DNA of 64,000 bases, from assembly GCA_017304475.1 (NCBI GenBank), contig JAFKKV010000014.1, positions 1 through 64,000 on the forward strand. The letters are read 5' to 3'. Position 1 is the stretch's first letter, and each line of letters begins with the position of its first letter. Made by a program: the position numbers and the translations under genes. Source of the DNA: Hyphomicrobiales bacterium (lineage in GTDB: Bacteria > Pseudomonadota > Alphaproteobacteria > Rhizobiales > Phreatobacteraceae). The notes under the pieces are model-generated. The model saw only the letters and a list, made by a program, of their open reading frames with translations. It was not told the origin of the DNA and did not search any database. Below are positions 48,532-57,468 of this stretch, one piece after another.

Positions 48532-49497
48532 TCAGGGCCGCGGCGTGGCCGGCGTCGCCGGCGTCGCCGGTGCGCCCGGAGCGGCCGGGGCCGGGGGCGT
48601 GGCGGGAGCCGCCGGCGGCACCAGCCGCTCGACCTGGGCTTCGGCGCGCAGCTTCTGCACCAGCTCGGCCTGGGCGCGGCGGGTGAGGAAGTCCTCGATC
48701 TGGCCCTTCACCTGCTCGAAGGTCGGGATGGCGCGCGGCCGGCGCTCTTCCAGCTTGATGACGTGCCAGCCGAACTGGCTCTTGACCGGATCGGTCGAGA
48801 TGTCGCCCGGCTTCATGGCGAAAGCCGCATTGGCGAATTCCGGCACCATCTGGGCCTTGGTGAAGAAGCCGAGATCGCCGCCTTCGGCGCCGCCCGGATC
48901 CTTCGACTTCTCCTTGGCGAGGGCGGCGAAATCGGCGCCGCCGCGCAGCTGCGCGATGATGGCGCGGGCCTCTTCCTCGGTCTCGACCAGGATATGGCGG
49001 GCGCGCACCTCTTCCTCGGGGGTGATGCGAGCGCGCTGCTCGTCATAGATCTTGCGCATCTCGGCTTCGGTCACCCGCGCCTGGGTTTCCGCGGCCAGCA
49101 GCGACTCGACCAACAGCTTGTTACGGTAATAGACCATCTTGCGCGCGAAATCGGGGCCGTTCTGGATGCCGCGAGCCTCCGCAGCCTTGGCCGCGATCGT
49201 CAGGTCGATGACGAAACCGAGCAGATAGTCGCGCTTCTGGTCCGGATTCATCTGGGCGGTCGCCTGGCCGCCGATATCCTCCTCGGCCGCGTCGAGATCG
49301 GCCTGGCGGATTTCGATGCCCTGGACACGCGCCAGAACCCGGTCCGGCGACGGCGCGGCAGCCGCTGGCGCGGCCGGCGTCGCAGGGGCGGCCGGCGCGG
49401 CTGGGGCCGGCGCCGCCGGTGCGGGAGTCTGGGCGGCGACTGGTCCGGCGAGCGCCATCGACAGGGCGACGAGGACAATGGGCAGACGAGCGGTCAT
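48532..49497 (-). CDS. Periplasmic peptidyl-prolyl cis-trans isomerase, parvulin type
   Basis: A 321-residue exported protein. A signal peptide (MTARLPIVLVALSMALAGPVAAQ) is followed by an Ala/Pro-rich stretch, a SurA-like N-terminal region and a parvulin domain (about 175-265: VRARHILVETEEEARAI, FAALAKEKSKDPGGAEGGDLG, FGWHVIKLEERR). A second Ala/Pro low-complexity tail ends the protein. It should chaperone envelope proteins. The start at 49497 begins the signal peptide; the longer frame lacks it. Divergent from secA. Confidence 0.92.
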   Translation of the reverse strand: MTARLPIVLVALSMALAGPVAAQTPAPAAPAPAAPAAPATPAAPAAAAPSPDRVLARVQGIEIRQADLDAAEEDIGGQATAQMNPDQKRDYLLGFVIDLTIAAKAAEARGIQNGPDFARKMVYYRNKLLVESLLAAETQARVTEAEMRKIYDEQRARITPEEEVRARHILVETEEEARAIIAQLRGGADFAALAKEKSKDPGGAEGGDLGFFTKAQMVPEFANAAFAMKPGDISTDPVKSQFGWHVIKLEERRPRAIPTFEQVKGQIEDFLTRRAQAELVQKLRAEAQVERLVPPAAPATPPAPAAPGAPATPATPATPRP

Positions 49498-49848
49498 CGG
49501 AAAGCAGCCTTTGTCTTGGGAACGACGCGTCTTTGCGGGCTCTCGTGGCGCATTTAGGGCAGGCACCCGGGGGAACAGGACGAGAGATCGGCCGACAGGT
49601 TGCGGCAGGAATGCCCGGTTCCCGCCGAATTGACAACCCTTTCCCCCGTCCATATCTGTCGCTCGTCCTGTGAGAACGTGGCTTTGCGCGCTCCAGGCGA
49701 TATATCCCGCGGGGATCGATTGCTGGGCCGCACGGGGCGTCCCTCAACCCGCCTTGTGGGGCCGATGCGATGAACCGGCAGGCGGGGCGCTGCGACCCAT
49801 CTGTCCGGCCGGAAATTGTCAGCATCGGCTTCAAGCGAAGGATTACTC
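49498..49848. other. Divergent intergenic region between the parvulin gene and secA
   Basis: These 351 bases should contain both promoters and the secA leader. I see no secM-like or other convincing upstream ORF, and no strong hairpin. Confidence 0.45.
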
Positions 49849-52641
49849 ATGTTCGGTGCGCTCGCCCGCAAGATTTTCGGCAACAGCAGTGACCGTCGGG
49901 TCAAGGGCTACAGGCCGCGCGTCGACGCGATCAACAAGCTGGAGCCGGAGCTGGAAAAGCTCTCCGACGAGGCCCTGCGCGCGCGCACCGAGGAATTCAG
50001 GGCGCAGCTCGCCGCGGGCAAGACCGTCGACGACCTCCTGGTGCCGGCCTTCGCCACCGTGCGCGAGGCGGCCAAGCGTGTGCTGAAGCAGCGCCATTAT
50101 GACGTTCAGTTGATCGGCGGCATGGTGCTTCACGAAGGCGCCATCGCCGAAATGAAGACCGGCGAGGGCAAGACCCTGGTCGCGACCCTGGCGGTCTATC
50201 TGAACGCGCTCGCCGGCAAGGGCGTCCATGTCGTCACCGTCAACGACTATCTGGCCAAGCGCGACTCCGAATGGATGGGCCGGGTCTACGGCTTTCTCGG
50301 CCTGAGCACCGGCGTCATCGTGCACGGCCTCGACGATGCCCAGCGCCACGACGCCTATGCCTGCGACATCACCTACGGCACCAATAACGAGTACGGCTTC
50401 GACTATCTGCGCGACAACATGAAATATTCGGTCGCCGAGATGGTCCAGCGCGGCCACGCCTATGCGATCGTCGACGAGGTGGACTCGATTCTGATCGACG
50501 AGGCGCGCACGCCGCTGATCATTTCCGGCCCGCTCGACGACCGCTCGGATTTCTACGCCACCATCGACAAGTTCATCCCGCTGCTCGACAAGGCCGATTA
50601 CGAGATCGACGAGAAGCAGCGCACCTGCGCGCTGACCGAGAGCGGCAACGAGAAGATCGAGAAGCTCCTGGCCGATGCCGGCATCCTCAAGGGCGAGCTC
50701 TACGACGTCGAGAACGTCTCGACCGTGCACCACGTCAACCAGGCGCTGAAGGCGCACCGGCTGTTCCAGCGCGACAAGGACTATATCGTCCGCAACGGCG
50801 AAGTGGTGATCATCGACGAGTTCACCGGCCGCATGATGCCGGGCCGGCGCTATTCGGAAGGCCTGCACCAGGCGCTCGAGGCCAAGGAGCGCGTCCAGGT
50901 TCAGCCCGAGAACCAGACGCTCGCCTCGATCACCTTCCAGAACTATTTCCGCATGTACAAGAAGCTCGCCGGCATGACCGGCACGGCCGCCACCGAGGCC
51001 GACGAGTTCATGGACATCTACAAGCTGCAGGTGGTCGAGATCCCGACCAACCGGGGCGTCGCCCGTATCGACGAGGACGACGAGGTCTACAAGTCGGTCC
51101 AGGAGAAGTTCGAGGCGATCATCGGCGAAGTCGAGCTGGCGCGTACAAAGGGCCAGCCGGTGCTGGTCGGCACCACCTCGATCGAGAAATCCGAAACACT
51201 GGCCGAAATGCTGAAGAGCCACGGCTTCCGGCAGGTCAATCTCGACGATCCCGCCGCCTTCGCGCCGCTCTATGACGCGGTGCCCGGCGCGCCCGGCGAG
51301 AAGGTCTTCGCCGTGCTCAACGCCCGCTATCACGAGCAGGAGGCGTTCATCGTCTCCCAGGCGGGCGTGCCCGGCGCCATCACCATCGCCACCAACATGG
51401 CCGGCCGCGGTACCGACATCCAGCTCGGCGGCAATTCCGACATGCGCATCCAGGTCGAGCTCGCGGCCCTCGAGGACGGTCCCGACAAGGATGCCAAGGC
51501 CGAGGCGATCCGCGTTCAGGTCGGCCAGCTGAAGCAGCGCGCCCTCGAAGCCGGCGGCCTCTACATCATGGGCACCGAGCGCCACGAAAGCCGGCGCATC
51601 GACAACCAGCTGCGTGGCCGTTCCGGCCGCCAGGGCGATCCCGGCCGTTCGAAATTCTACCTGTCCCTGCAGGACGACCTGATGCGCATCTTCGGGTCGG
51701 ACCGCATGGAGGGCATGCTGACCAAGCTCGGCCTGAAGGAAGGCGAGGCGATCGTCCATCCCTGGATCAATCGCGCGCTGGAAAAGGCCCAGCAGAAGGT
51801 CGAGGCGCGCAATTTCGACCTGCGCAAGAACGTGCTGAAATATGACGACGTCGCCAATGACCAGCGCAAGGTCATCTTCGAGCAGCGCATCGACCTGATG
51901 AGCCAGGAAGACCTGTCGGAAATGGTCGGCGACATGCGTCACGGCGTCATCGAGGACATGGTCCACCAGCACATTCCGCCCGACGCCTATGCCGAGCAGT
52001 GGGACACCGCCAAGCTGAAGGACGAGGTCTACCGGGTGCTCAACCTCGACCTCCCGATCCAAGATTGGGCCAAGGAAGAGGGCATCGCCGACGAGGAGGT
52101 CATCGAGCGCGTCAAGACCGCGGCGGATGAGATGATGGCCTCCAAGGCCGCCCGCTTCGGCCCGGACATCCTGCGCCAGATCGAAAAGGCCGTGGTCATG
52201 CAGGTGCTCGACCACCTGTGGCGCGAGCATATCGTCCAGCTCGACCACCTGCGCCAGGTGGTGGGCCTGCGCGGCTACGCCCAGCGCGATCCGCTGAACG
52301 AATTCAAGTCGGAAGCGTTCCAGCTGTTCGAGAGCCTGATGGAGCGGCTGCGCGAAATGACCACCCAGCAGCTCGCCCTGGTCGAGCTGCAGGAGCCGCC
52401 GCCGATGCCGGACCTGCCGCCGATGAGCGCCCATCACATCGACCCGATGACCGGGATCGACGAGTTCGCGGCCATGGGCGCGCCGTCGGGCGGTTTCCAG
52501 GCGCTTGCGGCGGGTGACGCGGTGGCGGCCATCGACCGCAATCCGAACGACCCCTCGACCTGGGGCAAGGTCGGCCGCAACGAGGTCTGTCCCTGCGGCT
52601 CGGGCAAGAAGTTCAAGCATTGCCACGGGCAGAACTTGTGA
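49849..52641 (+). CDS. secA: Preprotein translocase subunit SecA
   Basis: A 930-residue ATPase motor driving proteins through SecYEG. The Walker A is MKTGEGKT (about residues 102-109), Walker B region [15 protein letters not shown] near 210, and [11 protein letters not shown] near 520. The C-terminal zinc site [13 protein letters not shown] (about 914-926) is intact; it binds SecB and phospholipid. ATG at 49849 follows AAGGA; the frame is open 11 codons earlier. A hairpin follows the stop. Confidence 0.98.
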   Translation: MFGALARKIFGNSSDRRVKGYRPRVDAINKLEPELEKLSDEALRARTEEFRAQLAAGKTVDDLLVPAFATVREAAKRVLKQRHYDVQLIGGMVLHEGAIAEMKTGEGKTLVATLAVYLNALAGKGVHVVTVNDYLAKRDSEWMGRVYGFLGLSTGVIVHGLDDAQRHDAYACDITYGTNNEYGFDYLRDNMKYSVAEMVQRGHAYAIVDEVDSILIDEARTPLIISGPLDDRSDFYATIDKFIPLLDKADYEIDEKQRTCALTESGNEKIEKLLADAGILKGELYDVENVSTVHHVNQALKAHRLFQRDKDYIVRNGEVVIIDEFTGRMMPGRRYSEGLHQALEAKERVQVQPENQTLASITFQNYFRMYKKLAGMTGTAATEADEFMDIYKLQVVEIPTNRGVARIDEDDEVYKSVQEKFEAIIGEVELARTKGQPVLVGTTSIEKSETLAEMLKSHGFRQVNLDDPAAFAPLYDAVPGAPGEKVFAVLNARYHEQEAFIVSQAGVPGAITIATNMAGRGTDIQLGGNSDMRIQVELAALEDGPDKDAKAEAIRVQVGQLKQRALEAGGLYIMGTERHESRRIDNQLRGRSGRQGDPGRSKFYLSLQDDLMRIFGSDRMEGMLTKLGLKEGEAIVHPWINRALEKAQQKVEARNFDLRKNVLKYDDVANDQRKVIFEQRIDLMSQEDLSEMVGDMRHGVIEDMVHQHIPPDAYAEQWDTAKLKDEVYRVLNLDLPIQDWAKEEGIADEEVIERVKTAADEMMASKAARFGPDILRQIEKAVVMQVLDHLWREHIVQLDHLRQVVGLRGYAQRDPLNEFKSEAFQLFESLMERLREMTTQQLALVELQEPPPMPDLPPMSAHHIDPMTGIDEFAAMGAPSGGFQALAAGDAVAAIDRNPNDPSTWGKVGRNEVCPCGSGKKFKHCHGQNL

Positions 52642-52647
52642 CCGGCC

Positions 52648-52670
52648 GGGCGGCCCCAAAAAGGCCGCCC
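52648..52670 (+). terminator. Terminator-like hairpin after secA
   Basis: GGGCGGCC (52648-52655) and GGCCGCCC (52663-52670) form a perfect 8-bp stem with a 7-base loop containing five A, six bases after the secA stop. No U tract follows. Confidence 0.5.
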
Positions 52671-52745
52671 AAACTTCCCGCGCAAAGGGGTGAGAACGGT
52701 CCTTGACCGGGACCGCGGCTCACCTTAAAAAGCGCGCTCCGGGCG

Positions 52746-52821
52746 GGGGCTGTAGCTCAGATGGGAGAGCGCTGCAATCGCACTGCAGAGGCCAGCGGTT
52801 CGATTCCGCTCAGCTCCACCA
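52746..52821 (+). tRNA. tRNA-Ala (anticodon CGC)
   Basis: A 76-base cloverleaf. Acceptor GGGGCTG pairs with CAGCTCC (one G-U); D arm GCTC-AGATGGGA-GAGC; anticodon arm CTGCA-ATCGCAC-TGCAG with CGC at the loop centre; T arm AGCGG-TTCGATT-CCGCT; encoded CCA end. CGC reads GCG codons, which are common in this GC-rich genome. It lies just after secA and begins the accessory-looking segment. Confidence 0.95.
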
Positions 52822-53281
52822 GCCCGCATTTCGTCTAGAATTGACACGACAGGATCAAGAGGTTGGCCGAAGGGCCCGCCTTTCCGCGCGTCCCGCCGCA
52901 CGGTTTTCCATGCGCAGCACCCAGGTCAATTCTCTGATTGTGAGGGCCGGCTGCCTCACGGACGACTGACGAACCTCTGGCTTGAAGTGACCGGGCGCGA
53001 CGACCGCGCAGATGTCGCGGCGGCGATGGAGCGAGGCTCGGAAGCCAAGCCGCCCACCTTCGAAGGCGCGTGATCGTCGAGGACGAGGTCGGATGCGGGG
53101 TTGGGCGAACAATCCAAAACCAACCTGATGCCTGGCGAAACACTTGCGTCAGTTTGTCTCGCCTCGCCACCCTTGTGAACGGATCGGGCAGCCGCAAAGC
53201 TTTGGCTCAATAGCAGCCACAAGGCTGCTGGTTGATAATGGCACCATTGCAGGGTGGGTATTCCCCACCGCCGGCCGGTTC
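52822..53281. other. Gene-free region after tRNA-Ala
   Basis: These 460 bases hold no ORF with convincing protein character. Near the right end are three inverted repeats (listed separately). I searched by eye for a second copy of the tRNA 3' end and found none nearby. Confidence 0.5.
53212..53269 (+). promoter_or_regulatory. Cluster of three inverted repeats before the LuxR-type gene
   Basis: AGCAGCC-N4-GGCTGCT (53212-53229), AATGG-CA-CCATT (53237-53248) and GGTGGG-TATTC-CCCACC (53253-53269) lie in tandem and end 12 bases before the start codon. They may be operators for autoregulation; the last one could also fold in the mRNA beside the start. No good ribosome-binding site is visible. Confidence 0.4.
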
Positions 53282-54370
53282 ATGAGCGACAACTCCGATG
53301 CGGTCCGAGACGCATTTTTCGAAGCCGCCTTCATTCCGGAACTGATGCCGGCAGCGCTGGACACCATCGCCGCGCTGGGTGATTGCGAGAGCGCTGTGCT
53401 GATCGCCGCCGACGGCACCCGCCAGCCGGTCTGGGAGGCCAATGATCGCGGCCGTGGGGCGACCGAGACATTCGTCAGAGACGGTTGGGCCCCTCGCAAC
53501 GTGCAGGCGGCTCGCACCTACGCGCGCAACGAACCACGCTTCTTCAGCGACTATGACCTGTTCTCGCCCGATGAGGTGGAAACCGAGCCATTCTATCGGG
53601 ACTTTCTCCGCCCCAATGGCTTGGCATGGGGCTGCGGAACGGTGATCAATGGCGCCACGGAGAACCGGATCGTGGTCTCGGTTTTTCGCCCCTATGAGCG
53701 CGGCCCGCTGGCCATTGCTCAGCTGCGCCGTCTCAATGCGCTGCGTCCCAGTCTCGCGCGGGCTGCGTTCGTCGCCTCGCGGCTGCGCCTGGAACAAGCG
53801 CGGGCCGCGACGGCGACCCTGGCGGCCATTGGCTTGCCGGCAGCGGCACTCGACCGGGCCGGCAGGCTCCGGCATGCCAATTCCTTGCTTGAGCCGATGA
53901 TGCCGGGTCTGATCCAGGACAATCCGGATCGGCTCAGGGTTAGTCAGCGCAACGCCGATTCCCTCTTCCTCGGTGCGTTGCACGCCGGCCAGGCGGGAAA
54001 CAAGACGGGTATCACCATTCCCGTCGCGCGAGCCGACCAGGCTCCCGTCATCCTGAACATGGTGCCGATCGTAGGACACGCCCACGACATCTTCTCCTCG
54101 GTCGAATGGCTTCTGGTGGCAACGCCCGTTGCTCCCAAATCGATGCCCGATCCCGGAATCCTGCAGGCCCTGTTTGACCTCACGCCGGCGGAGTCGCGGA
54201 TAGCGAAGGCGATCGGCGATGGGGCGACCGTGAACGACATTGCCCATAAGGCCCGGCTATCCCCCGAGACGGTTCGCAAGCAGTTGAAGGCAGCGATGGC
54301 CAAAACCGGAGTCAACCGTCAGTCCGAACTGGTTCGCCTGATTGGCTCCGTGCAGCCGCTGGGAAAGTGA
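53282..54370 (+). CDS. LuxR-type helix-turn-helix regulator
   Basis: A 362-residue protein whose last ~60 residues are a LuxR-type DNA-binding domain (LTPAESRIAKAIGDGATVNDIAHKARLS-like pattern, then PETVRKQLKAAMAKTGVNRQSELVRL). The N-terminal ~290 residues lack a recognised receiver domain; they resemble the sensory part of rhizobial HTH regulators with two GAF/PAS-like regions. The start at 53282 is a choice; the frame is open from 53144. Its targets are unknown; the next genes encode small exported proteins. Confidence 0.75.
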   Translation: MSDNSDAVRDAFFEAAFIPELMPAALDTIAALGDCESAVLIAADGTRQPVWEANDRGRGATETFVRDGWAPRNVQAARTYARNEPRFFSDYDLFSPDEVETEPFYRDFLRPNGLAWGCGTVINGATENRIVVSVFRPYERGPLAIAQLRRLNALRPSLARAAFVASRLRLEQARAATATLAAIGLPAAALDRAGRLRHANSLLEPMMPGLIQDNPDRLRVSQRNADSLFLGALHAGQAGNKTGITIPVARADQAPVILNMVPIVGHAHDIFSSVEWLLVATPVAPKSMPDPGILQALFDLTPAESRIAKAIGDGATVNDIAHKARLSPETVRKQLKAAMAKTGVNRQSELVRLIGSVQPLGK

Positions 54371-54657
54371 AGAGACAAGACCTGGTTTACGGACGACGCC
54401 GGGCGAGCCGGTAGGGTTGGCCGGCCCTTGACCGCTTGTCGCTCCAATCGGCAGCGCGCCCTTGTCACGACGGTGCTCCTCCAAAACGGCCAATGACGTG
54501 CGTTCGCGCAAAGCGCCGCGTCTTGCCATTCGCTGTCGATTGGCACGCTCACATGCCCTCGCCAGGGATTTCCCGCCCTTCCGGCGACGTACCCCAAACG
54601 GGTGATGTTCCCATGCGGAAGGCATGGCCCTGTCAGGCAATCTAAGGGAGATCAAAT

Positions 54658-54948
54658 ATGAAGTTCGCCGTCGCTCTTGCAGCCGCCTTCGTTCTGTTCG
54701 CATCGGCTCGCGAGAGCCAGGCCATTTCATTGGGCGATTGCGCGGTGCCGAGAGGAAACCAGCTCGTCAACATCTGCACGCAGGACATCACCGTCTGGTA
54801 CCGGCTGTGCAACGGCCAAGTTGGCCGCAGCCGCCTTCGTGGTGGCGGAAGCGAGTTCAATTCAAGCCAGCGATGCGGACCGCAAATCCTGCACGTCTGC
54901 CCGATGGCCCAGGCCGACATTGGGCAATGCAGATTCGGTGGCGCCTGA
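54658..54948 (+). CDS. Small exported cysteine-rich protein, unknown function
   Basis: A 96-residue protein with a clear signal peptide (MKFAVALAAAFVLFASARESQA, cleavage near residue 22) and six Cys in the mature ~74 residues, enough for three disulfides. No family recognised. AAGGGAG precedes the ATG at good spacing. Mature sequence is basic and contains GRSRLRGGGSEF. A periplasmic or secreted role is inferred from the signal and cysteines only. Confidence 0.65.
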   Translation: MKFAVALAAAFVLFASARESQAISLGDCAVPRGNQLVNICTQDITVWYRLCNGQVGRSRLRGGGSEFNSSQRCGPQILHVCPMAQADIGQCRFGGA

Positions 54949-55094
54949 TCGCCTCCACGTCGCGCCGCGCGGCCGAGCCGTTCCATCTGTTGCATGGCTG
55001 ACGGATGACTTCGGCGAGTCGAAGGCGAGCACAGCAGCAAGATGCCAGAAGTGTCGTCTTGCTCGCTTGGCCAGACATCGCAAGGTGCCAAAGA

Positions 55095-55259
55095 ATGCGA
55101 ATCTTGATGGCAGCGGGATCAATCGCCGGATTTCTGTACGCGCTACTGGCCTTCGGTTACGGAACCGCGCCTGTCCATCAGCTGATGGGCGCGGTCGGAT
55201 TCTTCTTCGGACTGACGTTGCTTGGCCTTCACGCAATATTGGTCCGCATCGATAGATAG
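55095..55259 (+). CDS. Small membrane protein, two helices
   Basis: A 54-residue protein with two hydrophobic segments (about 4-20 and 26-48), possibly a small inner-membrane protein. AAGG sits close before the ATG. Its frame is open 30 codons upstream, but the extra part does not look like protein of this type. No homologue recognised. Existence rests on the hydrophobic pattern and its place among other small envelope genes. Confidence 0.45.
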   Translation: MRILMAAGSIAGFLYALLAFGYGTAPVHQLMGAVGFFFGLTLLGLHAILVRIDR

Positions 55260-55307
55260 GACGGGCGCAATCATCCAATTGCGCCATCGAATGCCACGAT
55301 AGTTCGA

Positions 55308-55373
55308 ATGATCGCCCTTTTTGCCACCATGATCTGGACCGCGCCCGCGGCCTCGGCACAAGGCTCTGGATGA
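55308..55373 (+). CDS. 21-codon signal-peptide-like ORF, coupled to the next gene
   Basis: This short frame encodes a hydrophobic core followed by PAASAQ, exactly like a signal peptide and its cleavage site, then stops two codons later. Its TGA overlaps the ATG of the next gene (ATGA at 55370-55373). It may be the remnant of a frameshifted exported protein or a leader that couples translation. Too short to be certain. Confidence 0.35.
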   Translation: MIALFATMIWTAPAASAQGSG

Positions 55374-56038
55374 CGATGCACGCCCAACGCTCCCGAAAAA
55401 TGAACGCGGTTCTATCGGTTGTGCTGACTTTCTCTGCCTTCAGTCCGCTGACCGCGCAGGCCTGCATGGTGGTCAGCGACATTGCGACTGGTCGCTACTA
55501 TTACGCCCGCACCGAAGAAATATTCTCCCCTGGCAGAAAAACGATCTCCTGGAACTCCGGCCGGACTGCGGTGATCGAGGTCGCCAATGGATGCCGCCAC
55601 ACCCAGCGACGCGCCGAATGGGTCGACGTCATCAACGTAAACGGTCGCCCGGAGCTCGTTCGCTACGTCGCTCAGATCGCCACCCGGTCGGCCAAGACGG
55701 ATGCGGCTATCGAATCCGAGGCGCATTCGCATCAGAATCCGATGGTCCGGCACGTTGCCACGGAATGTGCTTCCTATCCGTTGGGCCTGCAGCGTGCCTT
55801 ATGGCGCGGCCCCGGAGAGCCAGTGGATCGGCATGGCGATGCCGTGGATTGGACGACCTGTGCCGATAGCGCTCGCTTCTGGCTGACCGAACAGGACGGG
55901 CAACGTATTGCCTATTTCGTACGGGCGATCGGAGGCCGCGGTTTGTCGATGCAGGGCGGCGGCTCCCCCAATCGCGTCTTCAGCTATGTCGGCCCCGGGC
56001 GATGGGACTCCAACGAGGTCATGAGGCGGGAGCCCTGA
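55370..56038 (+). CDS. Exported protein of unknown function
   Basis: A 222-residue protein. Residues 1-32 form a signal peptide (basic start, hydrophobic VLSVVLTFSAFSPLTAQA, cleavage near 31). The mature part has three further Cys after the Cys at 33 and a Trp/Tyr-rich C-terminus (FWLTEQDGQRIAYFVRAIGG). I recognise no domain. A second ATG two codons in or MNAVLS at residue 11 are alternative starts. Convergent with the decarboxylase gene. Confidence 0.6.
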   Translation: MTMHAQRSRKMNAVLSVVLTFSAFSPLTAQACMVVSDIATGRYYYARTEEIFSPGRKTISWNSGRTAVIEVANGCRHTQRRAEWVDVINVNGRPELVRYVAQIATRSAKTDAAIESEAHSHQNPMVRHVATECASYPLGLQRALWRGPGEPVDRHGDAVDWTTCADSARFWLTEQDGQRIAYFVRAIGGRGLSMQGGGSPNRVFSYVGPGRWDSNEVMRREP

Positions 56039-56181
56039 CGCGCAAGCCACTGCCCGGCATCGCCATCCCACGAGATCGCCTGGTCGGATCGGTCCGGAGG
56101 TGCGGGCCAATGGCGCTCCGTCCGCACGGCGGATCCGGTTCGAAGACCGCCGCGGGCGATCGAAGCCTCCCTCGGCCGCGC

Positions 56182-57468
56182 TCAGCGGCTGACCAGCCGG
56201 GCCTCGCCGCCGTCGACCAGCACCTCGGCGGGCGCCGGATGGCCGAGAAAACCGACCGGGCTGGCGGTCAGGCCATAGGCGCCGGACTGCAGCACCGCGA
56301 TGAGGTCGCCTTCGCCGAGATCGGGCAGCGCGGCCTTGCGGGCGAGCATGTCGAGCGGCGTGCAGAGCGGCCCGGCAATGGCGGCCGTGACGGACGCCGC
56401 TTCGCCCATGCGGGCCGGCGCCAGCACCGGATAGTCGCGCTTGATGATCTGGCCGAGATTGCCCGAGGCCGCGAGGTGATGATGCATGCCGCCGTCGGTC
56501 ACGAGAAAACGCGCACCGCGCGAGGTCTTGGCCGCCAGCACGCGGGCGACATAGAGCCCCGCCGGGCCGACCAGGAAGCGTCCGGGTTCGACCACGACCC
56601 TGGCGTCGCGGGTCAGCGGATCGGCCTGCTGCGCCGCGACCAGTGCCGGGACATGGCTTGCCAGCCGCGCCAGATCGAGCGCCGCCTCGCCTGCGAAATA
56701 AGGAATGCCCAGCCCGCCGCCGAGATCGATGGTCTTGAGCGGCCGGCCGATGCGCCGTGCGACACGCCCCGCGACCGCCAGGCCATGGGCCCATTGCCCA
56801 GCCAGAATGTCGGCGTCGAGAATCTGGGTGCCGGCGAACATATGGACGCCGCGCAGGTCGAAGGTGCGGCTCGACTGGACCCGGTCGATCACGCCGTCGA
56901 GCCCTTCCTCGTCGAAACCGAAGGGTGCGGGACGGCCGCCCATGCGCATGGCGCCGCCCTGGACCTCGGCGACCGGATTGAACCGGATCGCCACCGGCAC
57001 CGGCGCCGATCGCCCGGCGGCGAGCCTTTCGATACGGGCGATCTCCTCCAGGCTCTCCAGGTGGATCTCGCCAATGCCTTCGGCGATCACGGCCTCGAGC
57101 TCCGCGGCGCGCTTGCCCGGCCCGGCGAACAGGATGTTCTCCGGCGCGGCGCCGGCCGAACGGGCCAGCCGGTATTCGCCGAGCGAAGCGATTTCGACAC
57201 CCGCGCCCTGGCCGATCAACACCTTGATGACGGCCGGGTTCGGATTGGCCTTGATCGAATAGTGAATGGCGGCGAAGCCCGCCAGCGCCGCGGCGAGCCT
57301 GTCATGGCTGCGCCGCATCGTTCCGGCGTCATAGACATAGAGCGGCGTGCCGAAGCGCTCGGCGAGGACCTTCACGGGAATACCACCGATCAGCAGGTCG
57401 GCACCCTCGACCGTGAACGGGTCGCCGGCGAGGCGCCCGGCCGGCGTCAGCGGATCAATGCTGGTCAT
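56182..57468 (-). CDS. PLP-dependent decarboxylase, fold type III (LysA-like, exosortase-A-associated type)
   Basis: A 428-residue fold-type III enzyme of the diaminopimelate/ornithine decarboxylase group. PLP Lys 73 is in HYSIKANPNP; the glycine-rich loop DLGGGLGIPYFAG is near 247-259, EPGRFLVG near 294, catalytic Cys 369 in GPLCTP and Tyr 398 in SGAYG. It most resembles the TIGR03099 group linked to exosortase-A/EPS loci, whose substrate is not established. It overlaps the ligase gene by 14 bases as the last gene of a four-gene run. It is not likely the housekeeping lysA, which would not sit with ACP and ligase. Confidence 0.85.
   Translation of the reverse strand: MTSIDPLTPAGRLAGDPFTVEGADLLIGGIPVKVLAERFGTPLYVYDAGTMRRSHDRLAAALAGFAAIHYSIKANPNPAVIKVLIGQGAGVEIASLGEYRLARSAGAAPENILFAGPGKRAAELEAVIAEGIGEIHLESLEEIARIERLAAGRSAPVPVAIRFNPVAEVQGGAMRMGGRPAPFGFDEEGLDGVIDRVQSSRTFDLRGVHMFAGTQILDADILAGQWAHGLAVAGRVARRIGRPLKTIDLGGGLGIPYFAGEAALDLARLASHVPALVAAQQADPLTRDARVVVEPGRFLVGPAGLYVARVLAAKTSRGARFLVTDGGMHHHLAASGNLGQIIKRDYPVLAPARMGEAASVTAAIAGPLCTPLDMLARKAALPDLGEGDLIAVLQSGAYGLTASPVGFLGHPAPAEVLVDGGEARLVSR

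Noticed and set aside
49843..52659. 938-codon open frame antisense to secA
   Set aside because: Shadow of secA; similar composition bias and no recognised motif.
52746..56181. tRNA-Ala as attachment site of an integrated element
   Set aside because: No integrase and no second copy of the tRNA 3' end seen by eye; kept only as a finding about an accessory-looking segment.
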